Shown here piece after piece: positions 36,010 through 48,430 of a stretch of DNA of 64,000 nucleotides (its first letter is position 1; each line of letters starts with the position of its first letter). A program made the position numbers and the translations under genes. The notes under the pieces were generated by a model, which was given only the letters and a program-made list of their open reading frames with translations, was not told the origin of the DNA and ran no database searches. This DNA is from Glossina fuscipes (taxonomy: Eukaryota > Arthropoda > Insecta > Diptera > Glossinidae). The stretch lies in assembly GCF_014805625.2 (NCBI RefSeq), contig NW_023998422.1, forward strand, positions 4,570,137-4,634,136, written 5' to 3'.

Positions 36010-38225
36010 TATGTTAATTTTAAAGATTCTTTAACATTCTTGTTCTCTTTAAGCTTAGTTTATTTAATATTTCCCATACAAAATATGTGTAGCCAAGAAG
36101 CAAGCACAATAAGACATCGTTAGACAAAGAAATTTAAACTTTTTTCGAAAAAATGACACATGTGAAGTTTTCCAGTGATATGAGTTCAACAGAAGACCTA
36201 AAGTGGAACGTGAAAAAATGAAAAAAACGTAGCAGAATAAAAGACATATTTTGCATGTATTCAGAAAGTATGATAGAACCATAAAAATGCAAAGCTGCAT
36301 GTACATAAAAGGATTTATACAGAAATAAAAAAAAAAAATTAAATAAAATTTGATGAAATAAATGCTTTAACTTCTTCCTAATCACTTGTTTTGATAATAA
36401 TTTTTATTGCCGTTTTTCTTACATTTTTACATTGATTTCGTTCCCACATTGTGACATTACTCTTCTCATTACAACTGTTTTCAAAAATTTTTCTATACAT
36501 TTTATTTGGTTTCATTTGTAGTTTAGTGTTTGTTTTAATTCGATTCATCCCATTATGTATTGTTTTGTATTCTTTCTGTCCGTTTTAGTAACTTTTCACA
36601 ATAATTTTTTTCTTTGCAAATTTTTCGTTTAATTTTTTTTGGTTGTTTCGGTAACTGATTACCAATTGGCAGCTTGGATTCAGCCCAAAGGTAGTTTCAA
36701 AGACAAGTTTCTAATCGTTCAAGGTATATTCGTCTGCCCGCCTGTCGTTTCCAGCGATTCACATCTGATTTGGACAAAACATTGCTGGTTCTTGCATATA
36801 GGTCAATTTTGAAAATGGACGTTGTAATATCGAAATGGACCAAAGGCACGCCTACAGAAATAAAAATTCCTCTGCTTTGAAAGTTAGTTTTTCTTTCTTC
36901 TTGTGAATTATAAGAATAAAACTTTTCCACAATATATATATCGGTCATACCCACTGTTCATATCGGCTTACCCAAACCCGAAAATAATTTTCTTAGTTCT
37001 TTTCATACTTCCACAACCATGTGCGGAAAAATAAAACAAGGAAAGAGTTAATACATATATTATTTAATAAAATTTTTTTATTATTACTACGCCCTTGTGT
37101 TTTTTCTCCTAAAAATTCCAAATATACTTTGTATTACATGCCTAAGTGGCATTAAGCAAATGCGGATTTTGTACTCAGCAAGAGAACAACTCTGCGGTGT
37201 AAATATGTATTAAAAGAGAAACAACAACAAAAGCGATAATAACCTCTAATAAGGATACAAAACAAAAAGTGAAAAAAAAAAACAAGGGAAAATCTTACTG
37301 CACACAATTAATTTTCCAACTCAGTGAATTAATTGTTATATCGTGTGTTGTACGCTGTGCTCTTTATGCTGGTCCTATTTACTTGTTCGGAACTGCAGTT
37401 AAACTCATTGCTCTAGAAACAGTAAGATTTTATATACATTTTAAGCTGATTTTGCATAATTCTATATGACTACTGTTAGTTAGTTCTCGTCGCTATTAGA
37501 GAACATGGAAAAGGAAAAAGATTGTTGCACACAAACACTTAAATCATAATATTTTGTTTGATACCTTTAATTAACATTTGAATCCGCATATTAAATGGGT
37601 GTATTTATAAAGCCGCAGCAATGGACGAATGCACGAGTTCTTGTAAAATGCGTTTAACTCAGCTTATTCGCGCAAATCGTTTGAGCTTTAAATTTGGACT
37701 AAAGAATTTGCGTCGAGAGCTATGAGGACTTGCAACCATTTTACAATCCTTGATTCGAAGACAGGTTTCTGTCTGAACTAATGCCCTTTGCTTCTCTTCC
37801 CTTTTTTTTTAATTAATAATTTTTTCCCTTTATTTCATTTATGAAGTGCGGATACATGCGTACATACATTTACCTATTCGCTCTTTTCGACTATTTATAC
37901 ACATATGTATTTTTGGATTCTACATTGGAGTGGCTACACAAGGAACGAAATATTATAAGGTTAATATATTTTTTGTTATTTTGTTCGCACATTTATAATT
38001 GACCCTGCTTTGTTGCTACTGTGCTGACGAGGATAATTATTTTTAACCGACCTCGCTACTAACAAGTATCGTTGCTTTAGGGAAGAAACATAAATATTGA
38101 CTAGCAACATGTGAATAATACGTAAATAATAATTGACTTTAAATACTTGCACACCCAGAGATTTTAATTCTTTCACAAATTTTAGATGAACGATGGGATT
38201 TCCAAGTTATTCGGAAATTGGACAC
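36010..38225. other. Non-coding stretch with small coding-like patches
   Basis: AT-rich. Around 36700-36850 (minus) and 37621-37728 (plus, ATG then 36 codons) there are GC-richer open patches without recognisable motifs. I cannot support a gene. Confidence 0.35.
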
Positions 38226-38229
38226 AATC

Positions 38230-38590
38230 TTTTATAGCCTACATTAACCAAAGTACAAAGGTCAAGGATTAAGTTTGTGTGGATGTTTGCAACAACCAGA
38301 AGGAATTTTGATGGACCCTCTTTTTATTATATCGTGTCACTTTCTGAATTGATCTGTGTGTCCGTCTGTCCATCTTATATTTGTATTTAACCTACAGGTT
38401 GCAAATTTTATGATATTTCGATGAAATTTCTTACAAAGATCTATTTTGGTACTTTGTCTAAGGATGCACGCCATTGAAAATGGTTTGAATCGGATCTATT
38501 TTACAACCCTTTCTCGTATAAAGACTTATTTCCAAAAGCCATTACATGCATAGCTCTATTAAACGAAAACGTGTAGGGTGCTTAAATGTT
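38230..38590 (+). repeat. Dispersed hairpin-ended repeat, plus-strand copy
   Basis: Well-preserved order: attaagtttgtgtggatgtt, then caaccagaagg, atggaccctctttttattat, gtccgtctgtcc, acctacaggttgc, tgaaattt, gccattgaaaatggttt. The initial hairpin is missing. Confidence 0.7.
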
Positions 38591-39355
38591 TACCGTGGCC
38601 TCACCGTTTTTACTTGTTTCATATCATCGATGGGAAATGTACCATTTTTTCATTCTGTTTGCACACGCTCACATAATCAGAGATAAGCATCGTAGATCCG
38701 TCGAAGCATAAGGTAACGTTGAATGTGAAATGTGAAATGTGAAATGCTGGGAAGGCGTAGACAGTCTTGTTCGTCGGGCCATTTGCTGTTGGAATTATCA
38801 ACATCGTGAAAATTATCAGGAAAAATTGCACATTTGCGTTGATAATTATTAATAACTTATTCTAATAAGTCATCTTTGATAGTAGGTGTAAAAGCTAAAA
38901 ACGCAAAATAAAATGAAAAAAATCGAAAATAAAAAATGCTGCAAAGATTTTAAAGACAATAGTCGGTATCGATCGTAGATTTCATAGGTGTACGTATTTA
39001 AGTTGATCAAAAGAATATTGTGCAGAGACAGCCCTAACCGCCTGAAAGCACGAGCGCATTGGCAGAAGATACCAATTAAAACGAATTGCATGCTCTTGTT
39101 GTTTTTTCCATAGCTGTAGTTTGGTTGGCGGGCAAAGACAGTTTTGCCAGTATATACCCATTGACTGCTTCTGGCGCCTTCACTCTCTTAGCCTTACGCA
39201 GATCTGGATGAGAAATATTTACGCTTACGTTAATAGGACGCCTTCTTTCAGTTGGTTATGGATAATGTTGAGTGCATTCGGAAAGATTTATTTAGCATTA
39301 CATGTTGGAGACAGAGAGAGATAAAGTGCATTTATGACACTGCAACGCACCGGTT

Positions 39356-39480
39356 GCATGTAAAGATTTATTTGCGGTATTTGGAAAAGATATTGTAAAT
39401 GTTCGTACTTGTCAAAGATGGTTCAGCAAATTTCGTTTCGGGGATCTGAGTCTCCAAGAAAGTGATCGATTCAGAAAATG
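39356..39480 (+). pseudogene. Mariner transposase fragment (N-terminal)
   Basis: A 41-codon open segment reads with ACKDLFAVFGKD, VRTCQRWFSKFRFGDLSL and an ESDRFRK end before TGA. This is the end of the first helix-turn-helix of mariner transposases (family pattern ...CQRWF.KFR.GDFSL.D..RSGRP). Nothing of the catalytic domain could be found beyond it, so it is a truncated relic. It differs clearly from the mariner at 49261. Confidence 0.7.
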
Positions 39481-39499
39481 ATGCTGAAGCAATGTGATA

Positions 39500-40145
39500 T
39501 GATGTTCTAGATATATACCTGGTTTTGATAATTCTCATAAAATCTAATTCAGTTGTTATTGTTGTTTTTCTTCTAAAACCAACCGAAATTTTGCCCTTCA
39601 GTCAAATTAAGTGAGTGCTACTTGTTCTATATACCAGATTTCTACGTTTATTAACAATTGTTTTTTTTATTTTTTTTCTTTCTTTAAACTAATTTAACAA
39701 ATTTCATGGCACAACAATTATGTATGTCCTGGCTTACATACGTACATACATACATTGTCACATATATTTCAAATACTTGCCGCATATGCATATGAGTAAA
39801 CATTTATAATTTCTGTCTCTAACTTGCTAGAGTAGCCAGAGTAAATATTCCAAAATAGATAAACTTTCTATTTTCAGTTTTCAGTTTTCGGTTTTTGGAT
39901 TTTTTACTTTTCTTTTTTCCTGGTACACGTACTGTGTGTTTACTCATGAATCTATGGTAAAAGTTTGTTGTTTTTGGCACTCTATAAAAATTGTGTTAAA
40001 ATTGGATTGAACACATTTACATGTGTATGAAAACAGTGCACATATGCATACAGTTTCATACATACATATACAGTGGAAACTAATAACTCGAATATCAGAC
40101 TTACATTACACGCCATTAACAGATGTAGATAAATAAATTTGCTGA
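39500..40145. other. Non-coding stretch with cata microsatellite
   Basis: AT-rich with tacata/cata runs near 39738-39755 and 40055-40072. No gene is supported. Confidence 0.45.
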
Positions 40146-40149
40146 ATTT

Positions 40150-40550
40150 TAATATTTTTATATCCTACGGCACGTGTAATACAAGATTAGATTGAGTTTG
40201 TGCACATGGACTTGAGTAAGAGCCATCTTTTATTATATCGATTGATTTAGAATCATTTTCGATGCTTGTCTGGCCGTCCATTCGCATAGTTGTTTTGCGT
40301 TTTCTGTGCGCATGTGCAACATCCACAACAACGTGAGACAGATCCACCAATTCTTGTATCTATCAATTCAGAATAACTTTCTTAATCGATTTAATTCTGT
40401 CTGTCTGTCCCTCGTGTTTTCTTGTGTTCAACCTACAGACCGTACTTTTGATGAACTTTGCTTTGTTTTAAGACTTGTTTTCGTTCAAGGGCGCACGCTA
40501 CTGAGATGTTTTCAGCTCGAACTTCTTCCTTGACCATTTTTCATATATAT
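40150..40550 (+). repeat. Dispersed hairpin-ended repeat, partly duplicated plus-strand copy
   Basis: Contains attgagtttgtgcacatgg, then ccatcttttattatatcgat and a gtctggccgtcc block. A second pass follows with gatccaccaattcttgta, ttaattctgtctgtctgtcc, acctacagacc and gaacttt. The front half of the repeat is therefore present twice in the same orientation, by nested insertion or internal duplication. Confidence 0.6.
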
Positions 40551-41260
40551 ATATATCGATTGAAATAATATGAATAAATATAGGATGGAGTAAGGTGTGG
40601 TTTTTAATTTTTATTTTATGAAGTTTTAATTTATGTTTAATTATTAGCGATGACAAAATTTGTGACTTGTAATCTATTTCCTAAGTCACTCGATCTTATT
40701 TCAAGGAATCGCTTAGATTGCGTACTTTTAGTTCTATCTTTCCTTCTAAGGCGCACTTTCTGCATCAGTGTAAGATTTGAAGACATTCTGTCAATGACTT
40801 ATTGGCTTCTTTGGTCGTTCGCTTCACTATTTTGCGTTCGTTGAAAATCGTCATGCCGCAGAAAGTGGGAAGAATGAAATTAGAGGATAGGACTCCTGAA
40901 CCTTGCCGTATATTCTGCTCGTTATTTTCGTTTGCGTTATGAACATTAAATTTAGCAATTGATGAACCGAATGATAACAGAAACTCGAAAGAATGGAAGA
41001 CATTGAAAACACTCCAAAATGTTGTTAAAAATAGTATACACACGGATGTACAAAGCCACATATGAGTTCAAGCTTGACAAAAATTCTTTGCACGCCTCCA
41101 ATTATTGAAAAATATTGCGGCTTTAATGTTCCTTATGGGAGGCTATTTATATTTATATTTATCTCCCTCTCTCTTCGCATGACTAAACGCTTAAACAAGA
41201 ATCGAGACTGTCTACGAATTCAATACGAGTTCAAATCTCAAGTGCTTTGGATTTTAGATT
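40551..41260. other. Non-coding stretch
   Basis: No recognised feature. Open frames of up to 98 codons on the minus strand show no motif. Confidence 0.35.
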
Positions 41261-41262
41261 GG

Positions 41263-41400
41263 TCGTAGCTATAGTGAGTGCTCAGTCGGCGAAAGTCTAA
41301 CGCTTATCGATTAAGCGCACACCCACTAGTCTGCGGCCTCTACCTATCTCTTTTTCTTTCTCCACTTCTTGTGACTGTCAACGTGTTGTCGGTCGTATTT
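41263..41400 (+). repeat. Second dispersed repeat family, copy B
   Basis: Aligned with 20868-20990 through gtcgtagctatagtgagtg, tcagtcggcgaaag, cccactagtctgcggcc and tacctatctc, then a pyrimidine-rich tail and a poly-A run at about 41400-41413. Confidence 0.6.
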
Positions 41401-41413
41401 AAAAAAAAAAAAA

Positions 41414-42405
41414 CTACCCGGGTTGGATATAATTTAAAGTAAAATTAGTTCGTAAGGCGCCTTGAAAGGTGGATGTGGGCCACAAGCGACTTTGCGCGGT
41501 AAAGTTGAGAGTGACATCACTCTTCTTCACTTCCTCAAAAGATTGATAGTAGAAATGATTGTTTGTAGAACATATCAGAGTCTACGTATGTCTTCTAAAA
41601 GTTTGTAAAGTTCGCAATAACAGTGAAGCTAATGTCTTTCGACACTAACTGCTGGTAGGATCGTGTGCCATGTTTGCCTGCGGCACATTTGTTAATCCAC
41701 TAAGTAGTCTACTTTGCTTGCCAATCAAGATAGCAAAATTTCAATTTGATAGACTGTAGGAGAGAAGAGAAACTGAAGCAGTGAAGAAGAGAGGATGATT
41801 TAAAGAAAGTGCTTTGTAATGATTTGCAATGCAATCGTGTTACTTGGTCAGCGGTCAATTCTGTAGGCGGAATGCAGAGTACGAAGTGCTGCGTTCTACG
41901 GGACGATCAATTCGCCCGTTAACTAAGTAAATATCTTCTAAAAAACGCCTATTTATAATGCCAGCTGTTCATCCACTTCTTCCCGTATAAACATCGCATT
42001 ATTATTATTGCCACAGGCCGTTGATACGATTATGTTCGTTATGTAGACATTTTACTGTGCCTATATATAAAATTTGCAATATGTTGAACGCTTTTTTTTA
42101 TACATTTTTTTGTATGACAAAAAAAAAAACTAAAGTAAAAAACTTCAAGTTGTGGAACTGTTAGAACGTGAGTTTTCCTGTAAACATTTTGAATTTCACT
42201 TACGTAACGAAAATTGGCGGCAAAATTATATTTTTATTTATCTATTTATTCTTTCATTTTTAATAGACAGACAAACGTTGAAATTCTAAATTGAATGCAC
42301 TTGTCCAAAACTAACAAACTGCATTAGTAATGTAATAAAAATTTAGGTCATATTTTTAGTTTTTTTAAACAGTTTTTATGCATTTTTTATTTTTATAATT
42401 TTTAT
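41414..42405. other. Non-coding stretch with one coding-like patch
   Basis: Around 41790-41930 a plus-strand frame gives a protein-like peptide with DDLKKVLCNDLQCNRVTWSA. No family was recognised and no boundaries are visible. The rest is AT-rich. Confidence 0.2.
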
Positions 42406-42409
42406 GTGC

Positions 42410-42960
42410 TGCACCACTTGCGGTGCAAGGACATATTAAGTTTGTGCGGATGTATGCAGCACTCAGAAGAGCTTGGCATGGACCCACCTTATAGTATACG
42501 AATCGGGTGAGAAAGTGATACTGAGCTTGTCTGCCCAGATCTTGTTCAGATCGATGCGCTCATATTTGGGAGATCAGCAAACTCACCAAACTTGTAGATA
42601 TGGGAAAATGAATCGATGATTGCTTCGCCACGAAATTGCTTTCGCTTGGGTTGGGAAAAGACCATTGATAATAATTAGCTTTGTACATTGTAGTACGAAT
42701 AACTTCCTGGATCGCTTTAAGTTTGTCTGTCCGTCAGTCCGTCTGTCCTGTTTTCTTGTGTTCAACTTACAGAGCGCAATTTATAAAATATTTTGAGGAC
42801 ATCTGGCACATCGCCGTGCTTCGGTCTAAGGACGAAAGCTATTGAAAACGATTCAGGTCGCACTACTTTTTCGAACACTTCCCAAATAACGCCTGATTTT
42901 GCAAAGTCGATATATGAATAGTTGCAAGTTGGCGTAGGGTATTTAACAGTGAATTGTGAC
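42410..42960 (+). repeat. Dispersed hairpin-ended repeat with perfect terminal stem-loop
   Basis: Starts with the stem-loop tgcacc-acttgc-ggtgca at 42410-42427, followed at once by aaggacatattaagtttgtg, cggatgtatgcagcactc, a gacccacctta block and gcttgtctgccc. After an interruption of roughly 160 bases it resumes at about 42700 with ttaagtttgtctgtccgtc, the acttacagagcgcaa block and gctattgaaaacgattc. It is the best-preserved left end of the family in this window. Confidence 0.75.
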
Positions 42961-44160
42961 CCACTTTAGTGCTTTTTCCTTGTCCTTTTATTTTCATACC
43001 CAAAATGAAAAGATGAAGACTCTATTGGTTTCAGAATTTCGTTTGCTAGATTCGCAAGCAGCTTCAGTGCTCAACAGATCTTTTATGTACGGACGTAAGA
43101 TGTTATGTGAATTTTACTGAATATAATTATGCTATTCATAGTAGATATGGATCAGAAAGATTGTTGGGATTGCTTATAGCAAAGTCGTTTAAAACTATGC
43201 TGACAAAGAAGAGTCGTAAAGTTCAAAGAAATAAATTTTCTTTTATATAAGACGGAATAAGATGATGGGCATAAATTTCATTACTTATTTATGACTTATT
43301 TATTGTATCTATATATCGCAATCATTGCCTTATTTCGTTGAAAGATTTTCGAGAAATTTTTAAATACTCTTAAGTTCTACTTAGCAGCAACTTTCAAAAG
43401 AAAGTTGTTTTCAAAAAAAAAAAAAAAAAAATTCAAATTTACTGGTTTATAATGTTTGTGTTATAGTAATTCTCTCTCTCTGTTCTGTATGGATTTCAAT
43501 GATAGAAAAAGCATAAGAATAAATTAACAATTTTCATTTCACTTAACGTTTAAAACAAAAGTAAAGAAATTTTTACCTTCCTTAAGAAAATACTGCTACC
43601 GGTTGGAATAAAAAGGAAATAATGCCAATTAAAACTGTTCACCAATCGTAAAAGTAAGCAAAAAAAGAAAAAAAGATGAACAGTAAAAGGAAAAAAGGTA
43701 AAGTTCTTAAGAAATATTAAGACAAATACTGTTTTGAATGGCTTATACCGAGAAATTGGAATTGGAGAGTAAGGGAAATTAAGAGTTTTTAATTGAAATG
43801 AAAACGAGAAAAGAACAAAATAAAAAAGTGGAAAAGAAAAAAAAAAAAACCTTTAGTTTGCCACCTTTTCACTCTTGGGGGCAAAAAGTTTTCCTCTGAA
43901 CAATCTTGAGAACTTCTCGTGTGTGTTTCAGAGAGATAGTAGAACTTCTCTCTGGCTAAAGCCAAAAAATGGTATAAAGAAAATTCTATAAAACGGATAT
44001 TGTTTGTGCAGACATTAATAGATTTCATTGTATTATCCAACGTAGCAGCCATGAGCAACATCGTGCGAAATATATCGTTAGCACAATAGCATAAAGGGCT
44101 TAATTGATAATTTTTCAAAAAAAAAAAAAAACATATTCAATTCATTCGTTATTCTCCTTT
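42961..44160. other. Non-coding stretch
   Basis: AT-rich, with a poly-A run near 43413-43430 and purine-rich stretches near 43650-43700. No supported feature. Confidence 0.45.
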
Positions 44161-44164
44161 GTAG

Positions 44165-44522
44165 TTTTAAAGACTCTAACGATTTAACAAGCCTTGAGTC
44201 GCAAGATGTAGCATATGTTGTATTCATGTTGTCAAGATGTTTGCAAGATACAAGAGGAAGTTTTAGAGAACAATTATCAAATTCTGAAGCAATCTACGAT
44301 GTGTCTAAATCTACCTGTGGTAAATATTTTTTAGGTACATAACATATATAAGATATTTGCTTCATATTTGGCAAAAACATTGGAAGTTCCTAGGAGCAGG
44401 TTGATGTTGTACATGGGGTCAAGGAATACACCTCCAATAGAATATAAATTAGGAGCTATTCTTGCTAACTTGTGTTTCCTCTTAATTGATATATCATTCA
44501 CTAGTTTGTCGATCTGCCACAC
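44165..44522 (+). pseudogene. Unidentified gene remnant, two coding blocks, cut by a mariner-like end
   Basis: After an excellent acceptor-like cctttgtag (44156-44164) the plus strand stays open for about 52 codons, including SLESQDVAYVVFMLSRCLQD and SFREQLSNSEAIYDVSKSTC, up to a donor-like gtaaat. Fourteen bases later, in another frame, a second open block includes KIFASYLAKTLEVPRSRL and TPPIEYKLGAILANL. The second block resembles, weakly, a ubiquitin/SUMO-like fold of the RAD60/NIP45 kind (pattern ...TP..I.YK...I...). The gap is too short for a fly intron, so the gene looks broken. It ends where the mariner-like terminus begins. The identity is uncertain. Confidence 0.35.
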
Positions 44523-44925
44523 GTACGAGGTGCGTTCTAAAAAAATGTGAATTTTTATTTTTCTCGAAAAACATTTCTTTATTCTTCAATATCTATTTTG
44601 TCCCCTTCAAAGTAATTCCCCTTTCATATAATACACTTTTGCTAGCGCTTTCTCCAATCGTCGAAGCACTTCTGATGCGCGCGTTTTAGTATGGCCTTGA
44701 GCTATTCTAGCGATGCAGTCATTATCTCCTTAATTGTGGCCAAAACTTTGTCTTTTCATAGGTCTTTTCAGTTTTGGGAGCCAAGTTCGGTGACTAGGGT
44801 GGCTGAGTTACTGTGTTATCTTTGCCAAAAAAGTTACGAACAAGCGAACGATGCATGAGCTGGCAATGATGTGTGTGATGGATTATCCTGACTAGTTGTT
44901 TCGCAATTCCGGGCCTTTTTTGTTC
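44523..44925 (-). mobile_element. 5'-truncated mariner-like element (3' end retained)
   Basis: The boundary at 44523 reads tacgaggtgcgttctaaaaa, the kind of terminus (tacgagg-tgttcaaaaa) that ends a large group of mariner-like elements. On the minus strand the transposase C-terminus follows in order: a degenerate DN-SHTS-like catalytic block (about 44890-44870), LATIKEIMTASLE, HQKCFDDWRKR (about 44668-44646) and GNYFEGDKIDIEE (about 44622-44582). It has several stops. Everything upstream of the second catalytic Asp is missing. Confidence 0.75.
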
Positions 44926-47215
44926 TATATATTTCTCAATTATAAAAATTTGACAAATGTTCGTTACGTCCTTTGCATTTATAAGTAACATTATGCAGTT
45001 TTATAATTTATGTACTTACGTTACTTGAATAAAAAGTTTTCATCTCCATATTATTTCAAACTTCAAAAAGGAAAAAGTGAAAGATTCATAAAACATCTTT
45101 CAGTTAGTCGACTAATAATGCCTTCTTTCATACATGGCAATTTTTTCCTACCGAGAATTTATTGATTTCGACAGTGTGAAGATAATAGTAGTAAGACGAA
45201 AAAGATATATTCAATTTTGTATATTATATTCTTAAATGAAATGTTTAGTCTTTTTAATGGTATGGTATGGTTGACTATAAATTTTCATTGTACTTTAAGC
45301 CTAAGTGTAGGCAATAATATGTGTTGGTTGCACTGCTTTCAAAATTAGATTTAGATGCTGGGCTTTTAGCATTAATTGCTATTTAAGTGTGTAGCACTTA
45401 AAAATCGAGAACAATTACCAAAACTCAAAGTAATGCTACCAAGACCAACAACAACAACAATAAAGTGTAGGTAAACGCAATTTAAACATACAGCGCATTA
45501 TTCGCGCACACCAAGGATTTTGTGAAAGTTTTGCAGCCCTTTAGCTATATAAAAATGAAAATATGAAACACGAAACAAATTGCGAAACATATACAGGAGA
45601 GGAAGAGAGGTAGAGAAACACATAGAAAAACGAGCACACGCACACATATACAAAGAGAGAGAGTGAGTGAAAATAATGAGAACGAAATTATCTGCAATTT
45701 TTTGGTAGTAACTTAAGCAATATTTATACGTAGCTATATACGAATGTATAAGCTCGTAGATGGTTATTGTGTTATTTCGCTTGGTTGTTGTTTTTTTTTT
45801 TTTCGAAATTCAATAGCTCACTGCAGCCACCCATAGCATTGTATACTATTACCTTCATTTAAGAAGCAGAGAACCGGATCTTCTATACGCTTGCTGACAA
45901 TGAAGTAAGTGTTGACGACAATTTAGAAAAAAAAAGGACATTTTTTTCTCTCTCTTTTTGTTATTGTTGTTGTATTTCTTAAACGTTTAAATTTCGCCTT
46001 TCTAATCTTCTTTACATTGTCCTTCGGTAAAATATGAGTGTCCTTTTGTAAAGCTGTTAACATTTTGCCAGAGGATAATATTCTTTGAAAATTTATTCTA
46101 AGTGCGATAATTTCTTTCTTATTTCCTTTTTCTCCTTTTGCGAAGAAAAAGAACAAAAGTAACAATGTAAAAGGTTACAAAATGAAAAAGGAGATGGACC
46201 GAGATTTAATTAATATAACAACGTTAAAATTAGGTAAAGGCGAGAAGGAAAAATAAAAGGTGAGCTTAACTTGGCGTAAATATTAATGGAAGAGCGTAAA
46301 ATAAATGTAGTTTTTGATGTGAATTTTAGAAAATTTATTTTTAAAATATTTGTCGTCGGATACAAAATGATTAACAGGTTCTTCTTATTTTATTGCTTAA
46401 CCTCTAAGTACTTTGAAAAAGTGAAGGACAAGTGATTATCTTCTTCTTGTAATGAAAGAACATAGGCAACCATTCTAGAATATAGTGCTAGCTTAAAAGT
46501 AGGCAAGCAGTTTAATGAAATGTTTTGCCCTTTTTTTTATTTTAAAAGCCATTGGCATATCATTTCATTATAATCAAGAGTAAAACTAATATATGTATTT
46601 TTTCTAATTAAAAATTTTTCTTTTTGTCGTATCGATTGCAAATAATTGGATGAATAAAAACGAGTTTATCATGTGCCATTAAGCACAGTAAAGATAACTT
46701 ATGTATAAGCCAAGCACCGTCTTCGAAAAGTAGACTTTTCAGGAAAACATCAAGAAGAAACAAAATAAATAAAAGAACAGATGTGGCAACCCTCGCTAGT
46801 CTGCCTGTGGGAACGAAAAGTTAGTCATTATTAATTTTTTTTAGATTCATTTCGACAACGTTTCAAACAAAACGAAATTATCTACACTGCAATAAACAGC
46901 ACTCACCGCGGATGGCTCTTGAGTATTTTTATTAAAATTTTAAAGATAACAGAATTCACAAAGAGAACACGTACAACACATGTACCAAAGAAAAGAAAGT
47001 TTACCTTTTATACGTTACAATCTGTCTTCTCATTGAACTTGCAGGCAATTTTACTTGTTAGGTCAAGGCAAGCAAGTAGAGTGGTTAGTAGAACTGCTTT
47101 CCCCATTAGTTAGCTGCGAATTGCAGAGTGAAAAGGACAAAGTGCATTTAAGATTTGCTTTTGATATGCCTTCCAGAAAGGAAGCAATGCGTAAAAATTG
47201 ATGTGAACTTATGCT
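44926..47215. other. Non-coding stretch with GA-rich tract
   Basis: AT-rich. A purine-rich gagaga-type microsatellite lies at about 45598-45672, poly-T runs at about 45791 and 45941, and an aac/acaacaac run near 45449. I see no gene. Confidence 0.45.
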
Positions 47216-47219
47216 CGAA

Positions 47220-47400
47220 CCTGCGAAAGAAGACTCGATTTCGTTCGAGAAATTTCAGTCTCAAAGAAGGTCGTCGATTTGGTCGCCAATGACGTTCAGT
47301 GGTCTATGTTGGAGAGCAACCCACATTTAATCACTTTGCAATTGCGAAGGAACTTGACGTCCGCCATTCCACTGCTGAGGAAAACGTCAAGCATATCCAA
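47220..47400 (+). pseudogene. Mariner transposase fragment (N-terminal domain)
   Basis: The plus strand reads RFRSRNFSLKEGRRFGRQ, then a stop, then a block with FAIAKELDVRHSTAEENVKH. These correspond to the KFRSG.FSL.D..RSGRP linker and the second helix-turn-helix (...ELA.EL.VSHSTV..HL) of mariner transposases. Only the DNA-binding part is recognisable. It is a different lineage from the copy at 49261. Confidence 0.6.
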
Positions 47401-48120
47401 ATTCAAATGTTTTCCTTAAAATACCGCAGAATTTTCCCGCCAATCTAATAGTTTGGCATTATGTGACCAATAGCTGGCAGGTACCGTTTTTACTGGACAT
47501 AGTGAAGCATATGTTGCTCTTGATCAGCTGAATTGCAGAAGAAGAAGAGGCACTGAGAGCCATACGGAGACTTGTTAAACGAAGTAATAATTAATTCTAC
47601 CGATATTCTCAAAATCATTTCGTTATCCCTTTTCTTATGCAGAAGGTTCAACATTCGTGATGGGATAAGTTTTCAACTTATTTCATTGAAATTTTCCGTA
47701 AAGGCCAGAGAAATCTTTCTATCAACGATTTTTATTCCTCGAGCCTTAAAGTATGTGATATAACAATCATAAGTAATCCTAACCTTCCGATCATTACAAG
47801 ATAGGTTAATGCCAGATGACATAGATCCGAACCATATGAGTATCCAATGTGGTTTTATGTCCATCACTGCCGAACGGGGATACATTGATATCGTCGAAAC
47901 ATTTGCAATACCGAGAGAAGGGTTCAGAGACCTTATAAAGTATATATTCTTTACTAGCATAAAATTGAAATTGATCTACGTCTATGCCTCTGCACTTGTC
48001 TCTTGATTTTCTGCTTATTATCATACGCAAGTTCGTATTTGGTTAAATGGCTTCGTAAATAAGGACTATTGCCCTTTTCGTGGCTCTGTAGAATACAGAA
48101 ATTTTACTTTCTCAGCAATT
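47401..48120. other. Non-coding stretch, nothing recognised
   Basis: Open frames overlap on both strands at 47570-48030, but neither shows family motifs. It may include further eroded mariner sequence up to about 47580. Confidence 0.35.
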
Positions 48121-48124
48121 GCAT

Positions 48125-48430
48125 AGACCCCTAAACCACTTGTGGTATATTAAGTTTGTGCGGATATATCCAGCATCTGGAAGGAGCTGATGTACACTCA
48201 TCTTTTACTATATCGAATCATTGTCTGAATCGATTTATCCTTGCCTGTCTATCTGTCCGCCTTGTTTGCTTGTGTCTAACCTACAGGCCAGAATTTTTGT
48301 AATGTTTTGAACCAACGACGAATGTAATTGAAAATGATTCGGACCGACCCACTTTTTTGGTCAGATCTCTTATTTGGAAAAAGTCACAATATGAGTAATT
48401 GTAGGATAATGTAGGGTATTCAATAGTATT
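48125..48430 (+). repeat. Dispersed hairpin-ended repeat with intact hairpin
   Basis: The palindrome accacttgtggt at 48135-48146 is followed directly by atattaagtttgtgcggata, then agcatctggaagg, catcttttactatatcgaa, gcctgtctatctgtcc, acctacaggcc, aattgaaaatgattcggacc and a final tgtagggtattcaatagt. This is a nearly full short copy of about 300 bases. Confidence 0.75.
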
